Positions 32,907 to 42,095 of a stretch of DNA of 64,000 nt are shown in pieces. The DNA comes from Novosphingobium olei (GTDB lineage: Bacteria; Pseudomonadota; Alphaproteobacteria; Sphingomonadales; Sphingomonadaceae), in NCBI RefSeq assembly GCF_012927405.1, contig NZ_JABBGM010000002.1, positions 372,001 through 436,000 of the forward strand. The letters run 5' to 3'. The notes under the pieces are model-generated. The model did no database searches and was not told the DNA's origin. It saw only the letters and a program-made list of their open reading frames with translations. Position 1 is the first letter of the stretch; every line of letters starts with the position of its first letter. A program made the translations under genes and the position numbers.

Positions 32907-35900
32907 GCCGTGGCCTCCTCGTGGGTTTCGCCGGCGGGCTTGGCCTTGCGGGAGAAGATGCTCTTCACCACCACGAAGAACAGCGGCACGAAGAAGATCG
33001 CCAGCACCGTGGCCGAGAGCATGCCGCCCATCACCGCCGTGCCGATTGCCTGGCGTCCGTTGGCGCCCGCGCCGCTGGCGATCACCAGCGGCACGACGCC
33101 GGCGATGAAGGCGACGCTGGTCATCACGATCGGACGGAACCGCAGTTCCGCCGCTTCCATCGCCGCTTCGAGCGGAGACAGGCCACGGGCAAGACCGGCT
33201 TCGGCGAACTCCACGATCAGGATCGCGTTCTTGGCCGAAAGGCCGATGGTGGTGAGCAGCGCGACCTGGAAGTAGATGTCGTTGTCGATGCCCCGCAAAG
33301 TGACCGCGAGCACCGCGCCGATCACGCCGAGCGGGATGACCAGCAGAACCGACACCGGCACCGACCAGCTTTCGTAGAGCGCGGCAAGGCACAGGAAGAT
33401 GAAGAAGATCGAGGCGGCATAGAGCAGGCCGGACTGCGAGCTGGCCGCGCGTTCCTGATAGGACAGGCCGCTCCACGCAACGGTGTAGCCGCTGCCAAGT
33501 TCGCCCGCCTTCTGCTCCATCAGCTTCATCGCGTCGCCCGAGCTGGTGCCCGGGGCGCCCGCGCCCTGCATCTGCTGCGCGGCGATGCCGTTGAAGCGCT
33601 TGAGGATCGGCGGACCGCTGCCCCAGCTGGCGGTGGCGAAGGCGGAGAAGGGCGCCATCGTGCCATCGTCGCTGCGCACGAACCACTGGCCGAGGTCGGA
33701 CGGGTTGGAGCGATAGGGCGCATCGCCCTGGACATAGACGCGCTTGACGCGGCCACGGTCCACGAAGTCGTTGACGTAAGTGCCGCCCCAGGCAGTCGCC
33801 AGAGTCGAATTCACGTTGGCGGGCGAGATGCGATAGGCGGTTGCCGCGTCGTCGTTGAGATCGACCTTGAGCTGGGGCGTGTCCTCAAGCCCGTTGAAGC
33901 GCACCTGCGCCAGCTTGGGATCGGAATTGGCGGCCTCGATCAACTTCTTGCGTGCTGCGGTCAGCGCGGGCACGCCGTTGCCGGCTGCGTCCTGCAACCA
34001 CATCTCGAACCCGCTCGAACTGCCAAGGCCGCGGATGGCGGGCGGCGACAGAACGAGGATCTGCGCCTCGCGATCGCCCATGAAGTGCTTGCTGATGCGC
34101 TGCGCGATCGCGCTGGCGCTCTGCTTGGAGCTGCCACGTTCGTCCCAGTCCTTCAGCATGACGAAGCCCATGGCGATGTTCTGGCCGCTGCCCTGGTTGC
34201 CGCGACCGGCGGCCGTGAACACGTGGACGACGTCTTCCTTCTCGCTTTCGCGGATATAGCGGTTGACGCGTTCGGCCACGCTCTGGGTCTGCTCCATCGT
34301 CGAGCCAGGCGGCAGCGTGATGGCGAGCATCAGGTTGCCCTGGTCTTCGTCGGGCAGGAAGCTGGTCGGCAGGCGGACGTAGAGGAACGCCATGACGGCC
34401 GAGAGCCCGAGGAACACCAGCATCCACGGACGCGGGCGATCGACGAAGCGGCCAAGGCGGCTGTGATAGCCGCCCTGCAGCCGGTCATAGCGCTTGTTGA
34501 AGCCATCGAAGAAGCGGCCGCGCGGCTTTTCCTCCTGCCGCAGCAGCGTGGCGCACAGCGCCGGGGTAAGCGAAAGCGCGACCAGCACCGAAAGCGCCAT
34601 CGCCGAAACGATGGTGACCGAGAACTGGCGGTAGATCGCGCCGGTCGAACCGCCGAAGAAGGCCATCGGCACGAACACGGCGGACAGCACCAGCGTGATG
34701 CCGATCAGCGCCGAGGTGATTTCGTCCATCGACTTCACCGTCGCTTCCAGCGGCGGCAGGTGCTCCTCGTGCATCACGCGTTCGACGTTTTCGACCACGA
34801 CGATCGCATCGTCGACCAGCAGGCCGATCGCGAGCACCAGGCCAAACATCGTCAAGGTGTTGATGGTGTAGCCGAACAGGGCAAGGATGCCGAACGTGCC
34901 GAGCAGCACGACCGGCACCGCGATCGCCGGGATGAGCGTGGCGCGCCAGTTCTGCAGGAACACGAACATCACCACCACGACCAGCGCGATGGCTTCAAAC
35001 AGCGTCTTGACCACTTCCTCGATCGAGATCTTCACGAACAGGCTGCTGTCGCGCGGATAGGACACCGCGTAGCCGGCGGGCAGGTCGCGCGAGAGTTCGG
35101 CCACCTTTTCCTTGACCAGCTTGGCCGTCTTCATCGCGTTCGCGCCAGATGCAAGGCTGACGGCAAGGCCGGTCGACGGATAACCGTCGAACAGGTTGTA
35201 GCTGCCGTAGCTTTCCTGGCCGAGTTCGACGCGGGCGACGTCCTTCAGGCGAACGGGCACGCCGTTGCTGTCGGACTTGACGATCACGTTCTCGAATTCA
35301 GGCACGGTCTGCAGGCGCGAACGCGCGGTGACCGTGGCGTTCAGCCGCTGGCCTTCGGGCGCTGGCTGCGCGCCGACTTCACCGGCGGAAACCTGCGTAT
35401 TCTGCGCCTGGAGCGCGGTGATCACGTCCGACGGCATCAGGCTGACGGCGGCAAGCTTGGCCGGATCGAGCCAGATCCGCATCGCATATTGCCCGCCGTA
35501 GATGTCGGCGCTGCCAACGCCTTCGACGCGCGAGAGCGGGTCCTGGAAGTGCGTGGCGAGATAGTCGGCGATGTCGGCGTTGGTGCTCTTGTTGCTGCTG
35601 TCGTAGAGGCCCACGACCATCAGCGCATCGCTCTGCGACTTGTTGACGTTCACGCCCTGCTGCTGGACGGCCTGGGGCAGGCGGCTCAGCGCGCGGCTGG
35701 TGGCGTTCTGGACCTGGACCTGCGCGGTATCGGGATCGGTGCCCTTTTCGAACGTGGCGGTGATCGAGGCCGAGCCCTGGTTGCTGCTCGACGTGAAGTA
35801 GAGCAGGCCGTCGATGCCCTTCAGCTGCTGTTCGAGCACCTGCGTGACGCTGTTCTCGATCGTCTGGGCGTCGGCGCCCGGATAAGTCGCGTTGATCGAG

Positions 35901-36031
35901 ATCGTCGGCGGGGCGATATCGGGGTACTGCTCGACACCCATCTGGGTGATCGCGAGCGCGCCCGCCGCCATGATGACGATGGCAACCACCCAGGCAAAGA
36001 TCGGGCGGTTGGCGAAAAAGCGGGAGAGCAT
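32903..36031 (-). CDS. RND multidrug efflux pump, inner-membrane subunit (AcrB/MexB type, HAE1)
   Basis: A proton-driven trimeric drug exporter of 1042 residues, the usual length. It has twelve membrane segments and two large periplasmic loops. M-L-S-R-F-F-A-N-R-P-I-F-A-W-V at the start, the proton-relay aspartates in G-L-L-V-D-D-A-I-V-V-V-E-N-V near residue 400, and the relay lysine in G-L-S-A-K-N-A-I-L-I-V-E-F near 940 are all intact. It lies 12 nt after the adaptor gene and overlaps the channel gene. Drug range is not predictable. Confidence 0.97.
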   Translation of the reverse strand: MLSRFFANRPIFAWVVAIVIMAAGALAITQMGVEQYPDIAPPTISINATYPGADAQTIENSVTQVLEQQLKGIDGLLYFTSSSNQGSASITATFEKGTDPDTAQVQVQNATSRALSRLPQAVQQQGVNVNKSQSDALMVVGLYDSSNKSTNADIADYLATHFQDPLSRVEGVGSADIYGGQYAMRIWLDPAKLAAVSLMPSDVITALQAQNTQVSAGEVGAQPAPEGQRLNATVTARSRLQTVPEFENVIVKSDSNGVPVRLKDVARVELGQESYGSYNLFDGYPSTGLAVSLASGANAMKTAKLVKEKVAELSRDLPAGYAVSYPRDSSLFVKISIEEVVKTLFEAIALVVVVMFVFLQNWRATLIPAIAVPVVLLGTFGILALFGYTINTLTMFGLVLAIGLLVDDAIVVVENVERVMHEEHLPPLEATVKSMDEITSALIGITLVLSAVFVPMAFFGGSTGAIYRQFSVTIVSAMALSVLVALSLTPALCATLLRQEEKPRGRFFDGFNKRYDRLQGGYHSRLGRFVDRPRPWMLVFLGLSAVMAFLYVRLPTSFLPDEDQGNLMLAITLPPGSTMEQTQSVAERVNRYIRESEKEDVVHVFTAAGRGNQGSGQNIAMGFVMLKDWDERGSSKQSASAIAQRISKHFMGDREAQILVLSPPAIRGLGSSSGFEMWLQDAAGNGVPALTAARKKLIEAANSDPKLAQVRFNGLEDTPQLKVDLNDDAATAYRISPANVNSTLATAWGGTYVNDFVDRGRVKRVYVQGDAPYRSNPSDLGQWFVRSDDGTMAPFSAFATASWGSGPPILKRFNGIAAQQMQGAGAPGTSSGDAMKLMEQKAGELGSGYTVAWSGLSYQERAASSQSGLLYAASIFFIFLCLAALYESWSVPVSVLLVIPLGVIGAVLAVTLRGIDNDIYFQVALLTTIGLSAKNAILIVEFAEAGLARGLSPLEAAMEAAELRFRPIVMTSVAFIAGVVPLVIASGAGANGRQAIGTAVMGGMLSATVLAIFFVPLFFVVVKSIFSRKAKPAGETHEEATA

Positions 36032-36043
36032 CGCCTGGGTGTC

Positions 36044-37207
36044 CTACTTGCTCGCCGCGGAGTTGGCGGGCGATCCGGCGATCACCGCCTTGACCTTGGC
36101 CCCGGGCTTGGCCTTGAGCAGGCCATCGACCACGACCTTGTCCCCGGGCTTGAGGCCCTTGGTCACCAGCCACTTGTCGCCGATGGCGGTATCGGCGGTG
36201 ATGTCGCGGGATTCGATCTTGCCCTCGGCATTGACCAGCAGCACCGATGCATCGCCGCGCGGCGTGCGGGTCACCGCCTGCTGCGGGATCAGGATGCCAT
36301 CGGGCACCGTCGCCTGGGCAAGGCGCGCCTTCACGAACAGGCCGGGCAGCAGCAACCCTTGCGGATTGGGCACGGTGGCGCGCAGGGTGACAGTGCCGGT
36401 ATCGGTGCCGACATCGACGTCGGCGAAGTTCAGCCGGCCTTCGACCGGGTACTCCGTCCCGTCGGCCAGCACGATGCGCACCGGCACCGACCCCACGGGC
36501 TTCAGCGAACCCTTCTGAAGAGAGCGCCGCAAGGCCAGGAAATCGTTGCTCGATTGCTGGATGTTGACGAACAGCGGATCGAGTTGCTGGACCTTGGCCA
36601 GCGCATCGGCCTGGCTTGCCGTGACCAGCGCGCCCTTGGTCACGGTGGACCGGCCGATCTGTCCGGTGATGGGCGAGGTCACGCGGGTGAAGCCGAGGTT
36701 GACCTGCTGCGTCTGCAACGCGGCGCGGTTGGCGGCGACTTGCGCCTTGCTCTGGTTGTATGTGGCCGCCGCGTCCGCCGCGTCCTGCTTGCTGACGCCG
36801 CCTTCCTGCGCGAGCAGGCGGTAGCGTTCGGCCTTGAGCCGGTTGGCTTCGACCGTGGCTTCGGCATTGGCCAGCGTGGCGCGCGCCTGGTTGGCCGACG
36901 CGGCATAGAGCCTGCTGTCGATCTGGTAGAGCGGCTGGCCCGCGCGCACCCGGCTGCCTTCGGCGAACAGGCGTTCGAGCACGATACCCGAAACCTGCGG
37001 CCGCACTTCGGCCACCAGCGACGCTTCGGTCCGGCCCGAAAGCTCCGTCTCCAGCGGCACGGCCTGCGTCTTGGCGATGACCACACCGACGACCGGCGTG
37101 GGCATCTGCTTGTCATCGGCCTTGGCGCCGCACGCGGAGAGCGAGGCGACCATGGCAATCAGAGGGAGTGCAGGAGCGAAGGCGAGCAAGCGGGACGGCT
37201 GGCGCAA
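36044..37207 (-). CDS. RND efflux periplasmic adaptor (AcrA/MexA type)
   Basis: A 387-residue membrane-fusion protein linking pump and channel. TTG 37207 is the first possible start, since a stop codon lies just upstream in frame; it gives a lipoprotein signal ending S-L-S-A-C with Cys26. The lipoyl-like halves flank a helical hairpin (A-T-L-A-N-A-E-A-T-V-E-A-N-R), followed by a beta-barrel domain with D-T-G-T-V-T-L-R-A. It is the first gene of the operon, with a 14-bp palindrome about 135 nt upstream. Confidence 0.95.
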   Translation of the reverse strand: MRQPSRLLAFAPALPLIAMVASLSACGAKADDKQMPTPVVGVVIAKTQAVPLETELSGRTEASLVAEVRPQVSGIVLERLFAEGSRVRAGQPLYQIDSRLYAASANQARATLANAEATVEANRLKAERYRLLAQEGGVSKQDAADAAATYNQSKAQVAANRAALQTQQVNLGFTRVTSPITGQIGRSTVTKGALVTASQADALAKVQQLDPLFVNIQQSSNDFLALRRSLQKGSLKPVGSVPVRIVLADGTEYPVEGRLNFADVDVGTDTGTVTLRATVPNPQGLLLPGLFVKARLAQATVPDGILIPQQAVTRTPRGDASVLLVNAEGKIESRDITADTAIGDKWLVTKGLKPGDKVVVDGLLKAKPGAKVKAVIAGSPANSAASK

Positions 37208-37340
37208 GGCAGATACTCTTCAGGCTATGTCCAGCGAGATCGCGTCCCGTCGGAACGATGGCGCCGCCATTTGCGGCGCGTCGGCGACGAAAACGATTTC
37301 GACGGATCCGGTTCCCGAGGCGGTGTCGCCAGCATCATTT

Positions 37341-37354
37341 TGCACCATGGTGCA
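37341..37354. promoter_or_regulatory. Perfect 14-bp palindrome upstream of the RND operon
   Basis: TGCACCATGGTGCA is an exact palindrome in the 280-nt gap between the adaptor gene and the L,D-transpeptidase-like gene. TetR-type repressors of RND pumps bind such sites. No regulator gene is adjacent, so the protein would have to be encoded elsewhere. Confidence 0.45.
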
Positions 37355-37487
37355 GTGCGGCATCGCCTTGAGTCGACGCCGGTCCGTTAACACAGATCGG
37401 GCGCTTGGCATCGCCCTTTATCCCGATATTGCGGGCCTACGACAGAATGTTACATGTCGCGGGAAATGCTTGCGTCACGCCGCTTTT

Positions 37488-38186
37488 TCAGCGCGAAGCG
37501 TAAAGCAGGCGTCCGGGCCCCAGCGCTTCGAGCACATTCGCGATTTCGCGCTGGGAAACGGCAAAGCAGCCCTGGCTGCGGCCAATGCGGCCCTGCGACG
37601 CGGCAAGGCCCGGATCGACATAGCTTGCCGCGTGGATCACGATCCCGCGCTCGTCGGCAAGGTTGTTTTCGGGATCGAGGCCGAACAGGCGGCGCGAGCG
37701 GCCGTGCTTGCCGTAGTAGGTCGGGCCGGTCAGGAACGCCCCGCTGCACGATGCTTCCGAACCTGGGCGGTTCGAAAGCCGTTCGACCCAGCCGCTGTTG
37801 GCCGGGTCCGATCCCTTGCCGTGCGAGACGAGATGGGTGGACAGCACGCGCCCGCCCGCGATGTCGACAAGGTGGAAGCGCGGCTCGCGCGAGGGGACCG
37901 AGAAATCGACGATGCCGATCACATCGCGCTCGGCCACGCGGCCGTGATGCTGCTGCAATGCGGCCAGCGCCTGCGGCAGCAGCTTGGGCGCGCCCGGGAT
38001 GTCGAGCCCGGCCGGCGCGCCAAGCGCGCTTTCCCTGCCCGTCGCCCAGGGCGTTGTCGGTGGCACGACCAGGCCGTTGCCGCCCGGCACTTGCGGCGCG
38101 ATAGCTTCGGCTGCGGAACGCGGAAAAAGCATGGTGGTGGCCGTAGCCGCCATGGCGCCAAGAAACTGGCGCCGACCCAACGTCAT
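37488..38186 (-). CDS. Exported L,D-transpeptidase-like protein (YkuD_2 type)
   Basis: A 232-residue protein. The N-terminus G-R-R-Q-F-L-G followed by a hydrophobic stretch is a twin-arginine signal. The catalytic domain has H-G-K-G-S-D, the histidine region V-I-H-A-A-S-Y-V-D-P-G and the cysteine site G-R-S-Q-G-C-F-A-V-S with Cys207, matching murein L,D-transpeptidase-like proteins that crosslink peptidoglycan or attach proteins to it. It is transcribed in the same direction as the RND operon but is separated from it by 280 nt, so it is probably independent. Confidence 0.88.
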   Translation of the reverse strand: MTLGRRQFLGAMAATATTMLFPRSAAEAIAPQVPGGNGLVVPPTTPWATGRESALGAPAGLDIPGAPKLLPQALAALQQHHGRVAERDVIGIVDFSVPSREPRFHLVDIAGGRVLSTHLVSHGKGSDPANSGWVERLSNRPGSEASCSGAFLTGPTYYGKHGRSRRLFGLDPENNLADERGIVIHAASYVDPGLAASQGRIGRSQGCFAVSQREIANVLEALGPGRLLYASR

Positions 38187-38365
38187 GATGCGAGACCCCG
38201 ATCTGTTGTGTCCGATCTTGTGGACTGACTTAGGGGGCCAATGGTTGATGCAAAGTATGAAAGGACACTCCTGCGGCAGGACGTGCTCCTCATGCCATCG
38301 GACGTTGTCCCGAAGCGGGAACGATTTGTCCTGTCGCGCGTGTGCAACCGCCTGCCGCAGGGACA

Positions 38366-38398
38366 GCGGGACGGCCGCAAGGAATGCGACCGTCCCGC
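38366..38398 (-). terminator. Hairpin downstream of the nitroreductase gene
   Basis: GCGGGACGG (38366-38374) and CCGTCCCGC (38390-38398) are exact reverse complements, starting 14 nt after the nitroreductase stop on the minus strand. There is no T-run, so it is a probable but not classical terminator. Confidence 0.5.
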
Positions 38399-38411
38399 GA
38401 TTCGCGCGAAA

Positions 38412-39002
38412 TCAGGCCGGCAGGTCGCTGAATTTCCCGCGGGCGGCGATCTCGCCAAGCGGCTTGCGCGCTGACGGCGCTTCGCGTTCGCGATAGCCAT
38501 CGGGCAGCTTGTCTGGCGCATCGCGCCGACCGATCGCGACCGCTGCCTCGATGCGGACGTCTTCGGGAATGCCCAGCTCTTCGCGCACCCGGGGAAACTC
38601 GATCCCGACCATCGCGTGGGCGTGATAGCCCATGTGCGTTGCCTGCAATGCCATCAGTGCCCAGGCCGCGCCGGCATCGAAGCTTGCGCTGCGGTTGGTC
38701 TTGGCGCCGTCGGGGCGCGGGAACGTGCTTTCCGAAAGCACGAACACCAACGCGCCCGCGTCCTTGGCCCAGACCGAATTGCCCGGCACCAGCAGCGACA
38801 CGAAATGCTCCCAGTTGGCATCGCCGCGCACCGCATAGAGGAAGCGCCAGGGCTGGTGATTGTATGCCGAAGGGGCAAGGCCCGCCGCTTCAAGGATCAC
38901 GTGAAGGTCCGCTTCCGGCACGGGCGCGGCATCGAACGAGCGAGGAGACCAGCGGTCGGCGATCAGCGGCAGGACGAGCGGGTGGGCGCTGCGGGCAGTC
39001 AT
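38412..39002 (-). CDS. Nitroreductase family flavoprotein
   Basis: A 196-residue FMN-dependent oxidoreductase that reduces nitroaromatics, quinones or similar compounds with NAD(P)H. R-W-S-P-R-S-F and A-P-S-A-Y-N-H-Q-P-W-R-F are the FMN and phosphate-binding segments; I-G-R-R-D-A-P-D-K-L-P near the C-terminus also fits the family. ATG 39002 has AAGGA upstream. It follows the DoxX gene by 80 nt on the same strand, a common pairing that responds to redox or electrophile stress. Confidence 0.9.
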   Translation of the reverse strand: MTARSAHPLVLPLIADRWSPRSFDAAPVPEADLHVILEAAGLAPSAYNHQPWRFLYAVRGDANWEHFVSLLVPGNSVWAKDAGALVFVLSESTFPRPDGAKTNRSASFDAGAAWALMALQATHMGYHAHAMVGIEFPRVREELGIPEDVRIEAAVAIGRRDAPDKLPDGYREREAPSARKPLGEIAARGKFSDLPA

Positions 39003-39082
39003 GGCAAAATCCTTGCGCAAGAGGCGTGAAGCGGAAAAGCCGGGGAGGCGCTCGGCCACCCCGGTCGGGGCAAAGGGTGGTG

Positions 39083-39508
39083 TCAGTTGCGGTGGAACGC
39101 AATCCGCCCGCCGCCGAAAGCGGCCACTTGCAGCAGGCCGCCAGCCATCGACACGTTCTTGAAGAAGTGGATGAACTGGTTCTGGTCGCCAAGCTGTCCG
39201 TGGAAGGCAAGGGCGGTGACGATCGAGAACCCGGCCAGCGCCAGCGCGACGAGGCGCACGCGATAGCCCGCGATCAGCGCGAGGCCGCCGACCAGTTCGA
39301 CCAGCACGGCCAGCGCCAGCGCCAGCTGCGGGAAGGGCAGGCCAGCGTGCTCGATATAGCCGATCGTGGCGGCCGGCGCGGTCAGCTTGGAAAGGCCGCT
39401 CAGCACGAAGATCGCGGCGATCAGTACGCGCCCGGTGAAGGCGAGCGCGTTCTGGGTGGCGGGGGTCGATGCAGAAACTTGGCTGGAGGTGAGGTCGGCG
39501 GTGGTCAT
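39083..39508 (-). CDS. DoxX family membrane protein
   Basis: A 141-residue inner-membrane protein with four hydrophobic segments. G-R-V-L-I-A-A-I-F-V-L-S-G-L-S-K-L and H-F-F-K-N-V-S-M-A-G-G-L-L are family motifs. DoxX proteins are linked to quinone or sulfur redox chemistry and to thiol-stress detoxification. ATG 39508 has AAAGGATC upstream; the frame continues to 39682 without conservation. It is first in a two-gene unit with the nitroreductase. Confidence 0.88.
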   Translation of the reverse strand: MTTADLTSSQVSASTPATQNALAFTGRVLIAAIFVLSGLSKLTAPAATIGYIEHAGLPFPQLALALAVLVELVGGLALIAGYRVRLVALALAGFSIVTALAFHGQLGDQNQFIHFFKNVSMAGGLLQVAAFGGGRIAFHRN

Positions 39509-39609
39509 GGGTCGGGATCCTTTGGCGCGTGATGCAGGCGGGCGGGGCAGTCCGTCCGGCGAGTGCGGAGCTACGCCACGCAGCAACTTCCCGAAATCCA
39601 GATAAAAGC

Positions 39610-39629
39610 ATCCAAAACGTTCGATGGAT
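39610..39629. promoter_or_regulatory. Inverted repeat in the doxX / TonB receptor control region
   Basis: ATCCA (39610-39614) and TGGAT (39625-39629) form a perfect 5-10-5 repeat about 100 nt upstream of doxX. It could be an operator for a redox-sensing regulator. The 259-nt gap must also serve the divergent TonB receptor gene. No regulator gene is adjacent. Confidence 0.35.
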
Positions 39630-39767
39630 TGGAAAAGTGAATTTTGCTGCCCGATGACCCAGTTCTTTTGGGCTGACTTCAAACGGTCACCGAACTGGAA
39701 CCTGCGTGCAACGCAAGGCGGCTAGCGGCCCCAGCGCAGAACTACTGCGCATGAGGGGTACTACATA

Positions 39768-42095
39768 ATGCGTCTTGGACTTATCCTGCTCGCCGGCACC
39801 GCGCTTTCCGCCAGCGCTCCCGCGCTCGCCCAGGAGCAGGCCGCTCCTGCCGCCGAGGACGCGGGCACTTCGCCTGAAATCGTCGTGTTCGGCCAGGGCC
39901 AGACCCGCCAGGTCCAGCAGCTGTCGAATGCCGACATCGCCATCCTCGCCGCCGGGTCCAGCCCGCTGAAGGCGGTCGAGAAGCTGCCCAGCGTCAACTT
40001 CCAGTCGGCCGATCCGTTCGGCGCCTACGAATGGTCGACGCGCATCACCATCCGCGGCTTCAACCAGAACCAGCTCGGCTTCACGCTCGATGGCATTCCG
40101 CTGGGCGACATGAGCTATGGCAACTACAACGGCCTGCACATCAGCCGCGCCATCAGCCCCGAAAACATCGCCTCGACCACGGTCAGCCAGGGTTCGGGTT
40201 CGATCGACACGCAGTCGACCAACAACCTTGGCGGCACGCTTGAATTCACCTCGATGGACCCGGCCGCGATGCTCGGCACCGCCAACCAGGCGCTGGACTT
40301 CAACGCCACCGCCGGTTCCGACAACACCTATCGCGGCTTCGTCCGTGGCGCGATCGGCAAGGCTGATGCCGCGCGCATCATGGCCTCGTTCGCCTATGGC
40401 ACCGCCGACAAGTGGAAGGGCGATGGCAAGCAGCGCCAGTGGGCGGTCAACGCCAAGGCGATCGTGCCGGTGGGCAACGTCGATTTCGAAGGCTTCTTCA
40501 GCCACTCCGACCGCGCCGAGCAGGATTATCAGGATCTCAGCCTCGAGATGATCAATCGTCTCGGGTACGATTGGGACAACTTCGGTCCGGCAAATTATCA
40601 GCTCGCGCTTCAGGTTGCCGATATCGCCGCCAACCGGGGCGACAGCGGCACCACCCCGCTCAACCCCGCCGCCGGAACCACCTATCCGGGCAAGATCAAG
40701 TCGGTCGACGATGCCTACTACGATGCCTCGGGCCTGCGTCGCGATACGCTCGCCTCGATCGGGCTGAAGGCGCCGATCGGCGAGAACGTGACCTTCAAGC
40801 TCAAGACCTACCTGCACAAGAACGAAGGCCAGGGCACTTGGGGCACGCCGTATGTCAACAGCCCGACCGGCGTGCCGATGGCCGTGCGTACCACCGAATA
40901 CGACATCGACCGCAAGGGCGTGTTCGGCAGCCTCGCCTTCGACGTCGCCTTCAACAAGCTGACCGCCGGCGCCTGGTACGAAAACAACGATTTCGAACAG
41001 GCACGCCGGTTCTACGCTTACGAAAGCCGCTCGAACCCGGGTCGCGACCACCTGAAGTTCATGCGCAATCCGTTCTTCACGCAGTGGGACATCGCCTTCA
41101 ACACGAAGACCTACCAGTACTTCGTCGAAGACGAGATCAAGCTGGGTGATGCGACGATCAGCCTCGGCTGGAAGGGCTTCAAGGTCGACAACAAGGCCCG
41201 CGCCATTGTCGCGGGTGGCCGCACCGTGGGCGATCTTTCGACCAAGGACTGGTTCCAGCCGCATGCCGGCGTGAACTACAGGTTCGGTGGCGGGGTCGAA
41301 GCCTTCGCCGGCTTCACGCAGGTGACCCGCGCCTTTGCGTCGGCCACCACGGCGGGTCCGTTCTCTTCGACCCAAGCCGGGTTCGATGCGATCAAGCCCT
41401 ACCTCAAGCCCGAACAGTCGGACACGTACGAGCTGGGCCTGCGCGTTACCGAAGGCGCGTTCCGCGGCGTGCTTGGCGCCTACCACGTCGATTTCCGCAA
41501 CCGCCTGCTGACCATTCCGACTTCGGTCGGCATCGTCGGCGCGGCGAACGCGCTGCAGAACGTCGGCAACGTGCGTGCGCAGGGCATCGAGGCGAGCGGC
41601 GAATACAAGTTCGACTTCGGTCTCTCGCTGTTCGCCTCGTACAGCTACAACGACAACACCTACCGCGATAACGTCGTCGTCCGCGACAGCGCCGGCAATG
41701 TCACCAGCACGGTGCTGACCCGGGGCAAGACGGTGGTGGATTCGCCCAAGCATCTGGCCCATGCCGAAATCGCCTACGACAGCACTTCGGTGTTCGGCCG
41801 GATCAGCGTGAACTACATGTCGAAGCGGTATTTCACCTACACCAACGATCTCGTCGCGGCGGGCGATGGCAAGGGCTTCGTCCCCAGCCGCGCGCTGGTC
41901 GATGCCGCGATCGGCTATCGCTTCGATGCGGGCCTGCGCCAGCCGCTCGAAATCCAGGCCAACGTCACCAACCTGTTCGACAAGCGCTACATCGCCACGA
42001 TCGGATCGAACGGCTTTGGCAACATCGGCGACAACCAGACCTTCCTGGCCGGGGCGCCGCGCCAGGTGTTCGTCACGTTGAAGGCTGGCTTCTGA
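39768..42095 (+). CDS. TonB-dependent outer-membrane receptor (partner of the phosphodiesterase)
   Basis: A 775-residue outer-membrane transporter energised by TonB. The signal peptide covers residues 1-21 (ends A-L-A-Q). A TonB-box-like P-E-I-V-V-F-G and a plug domain follow (I-T-I-R-G-F-N-Q-N-Q-L, L-D-G-I-P-L-G-D). The 22-strand barrel ends in L-K-A-G-F with the usual terminal phenylalanine. Plug and barrel are full length. The last base of its stop is the first base of the next ATG, so it is translationally joined to a periplasmic phosphodiesterase, which suggests uptake of a phosphodiester or nucleotide-like compound. Confidence 0.95.
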   Translation: MRLGLILLAGTALSASAPALAQEQAAPAAEDAGTSPEIVVFGQGQTRQVQQLSNADIAILAAGSSPLKAVEKLPSVNFQSADPFGAYEWSTRITIRGFNQNQLGFTLDGIPLGDMSYGNYNGLHISRAISPENIASTTVSQGSGSIDTQSTNNLGGTLEFTSMDPAAMLGTANQALDFNATAGSDNTYRGFVRGAIGKADAARIMASFAYGTADKWKGDGKQRQWAVNAKAIVPVGNVDFEGFFSHSDRAEQDYQDLSLEMINRLGYDWDNFGPANYQLALQVADIAANRGDSGTTPLNPAAGTTYPGKIKSVDDAYYDASGLRRDTLASIGLKAPIGENVTFKLKTYLHKNEGQGTWGTPYVNSPTGVPMAVRTTEYDIDRKGVFGSLAFDVAFNKLTAGAWYENNDFEQARRFYAYESRSNPGRDHLKFMRNPFFTQWDIAFNTKTYQYFVEDEIKLGDATISLGWKGFKVDNKARAIVAGGRTVGDLSTKDWFQPHAGVNYRFGGGVEAFAGFTQVTRAFASATTAGPFSSTQAGFDAIKPYLKPEQSDTYELGLRVTEGAFRGVLGAYHVDFRNRLLTIPTSVGIVGAANALQNVGNVRAQGIEASGEYKFDFGLSLFASYSYNDNTYRDNVVVRDSAGNVTSTVLTRGKTVVDSPKHLAHAEIAYDSTSVFGRISVNYMSKRYFTYTNDLVAAGDGKGFVPSRALVDAAIGYRFDAGLRQPLEIQANVTNLFDKRYIATIGSNGFGNIGDNQTFLAGAPRQVFVTLKAGF

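Noticed and set aside
32807..37390. A 1527-codon open frame on the plus strand opposite the efflux operon
   Set aside because: It is antisense to three well-supported genes and its translation is low-complexity, rich in R, D, A, H and Q, as expected from a GC-rich shadow frame.
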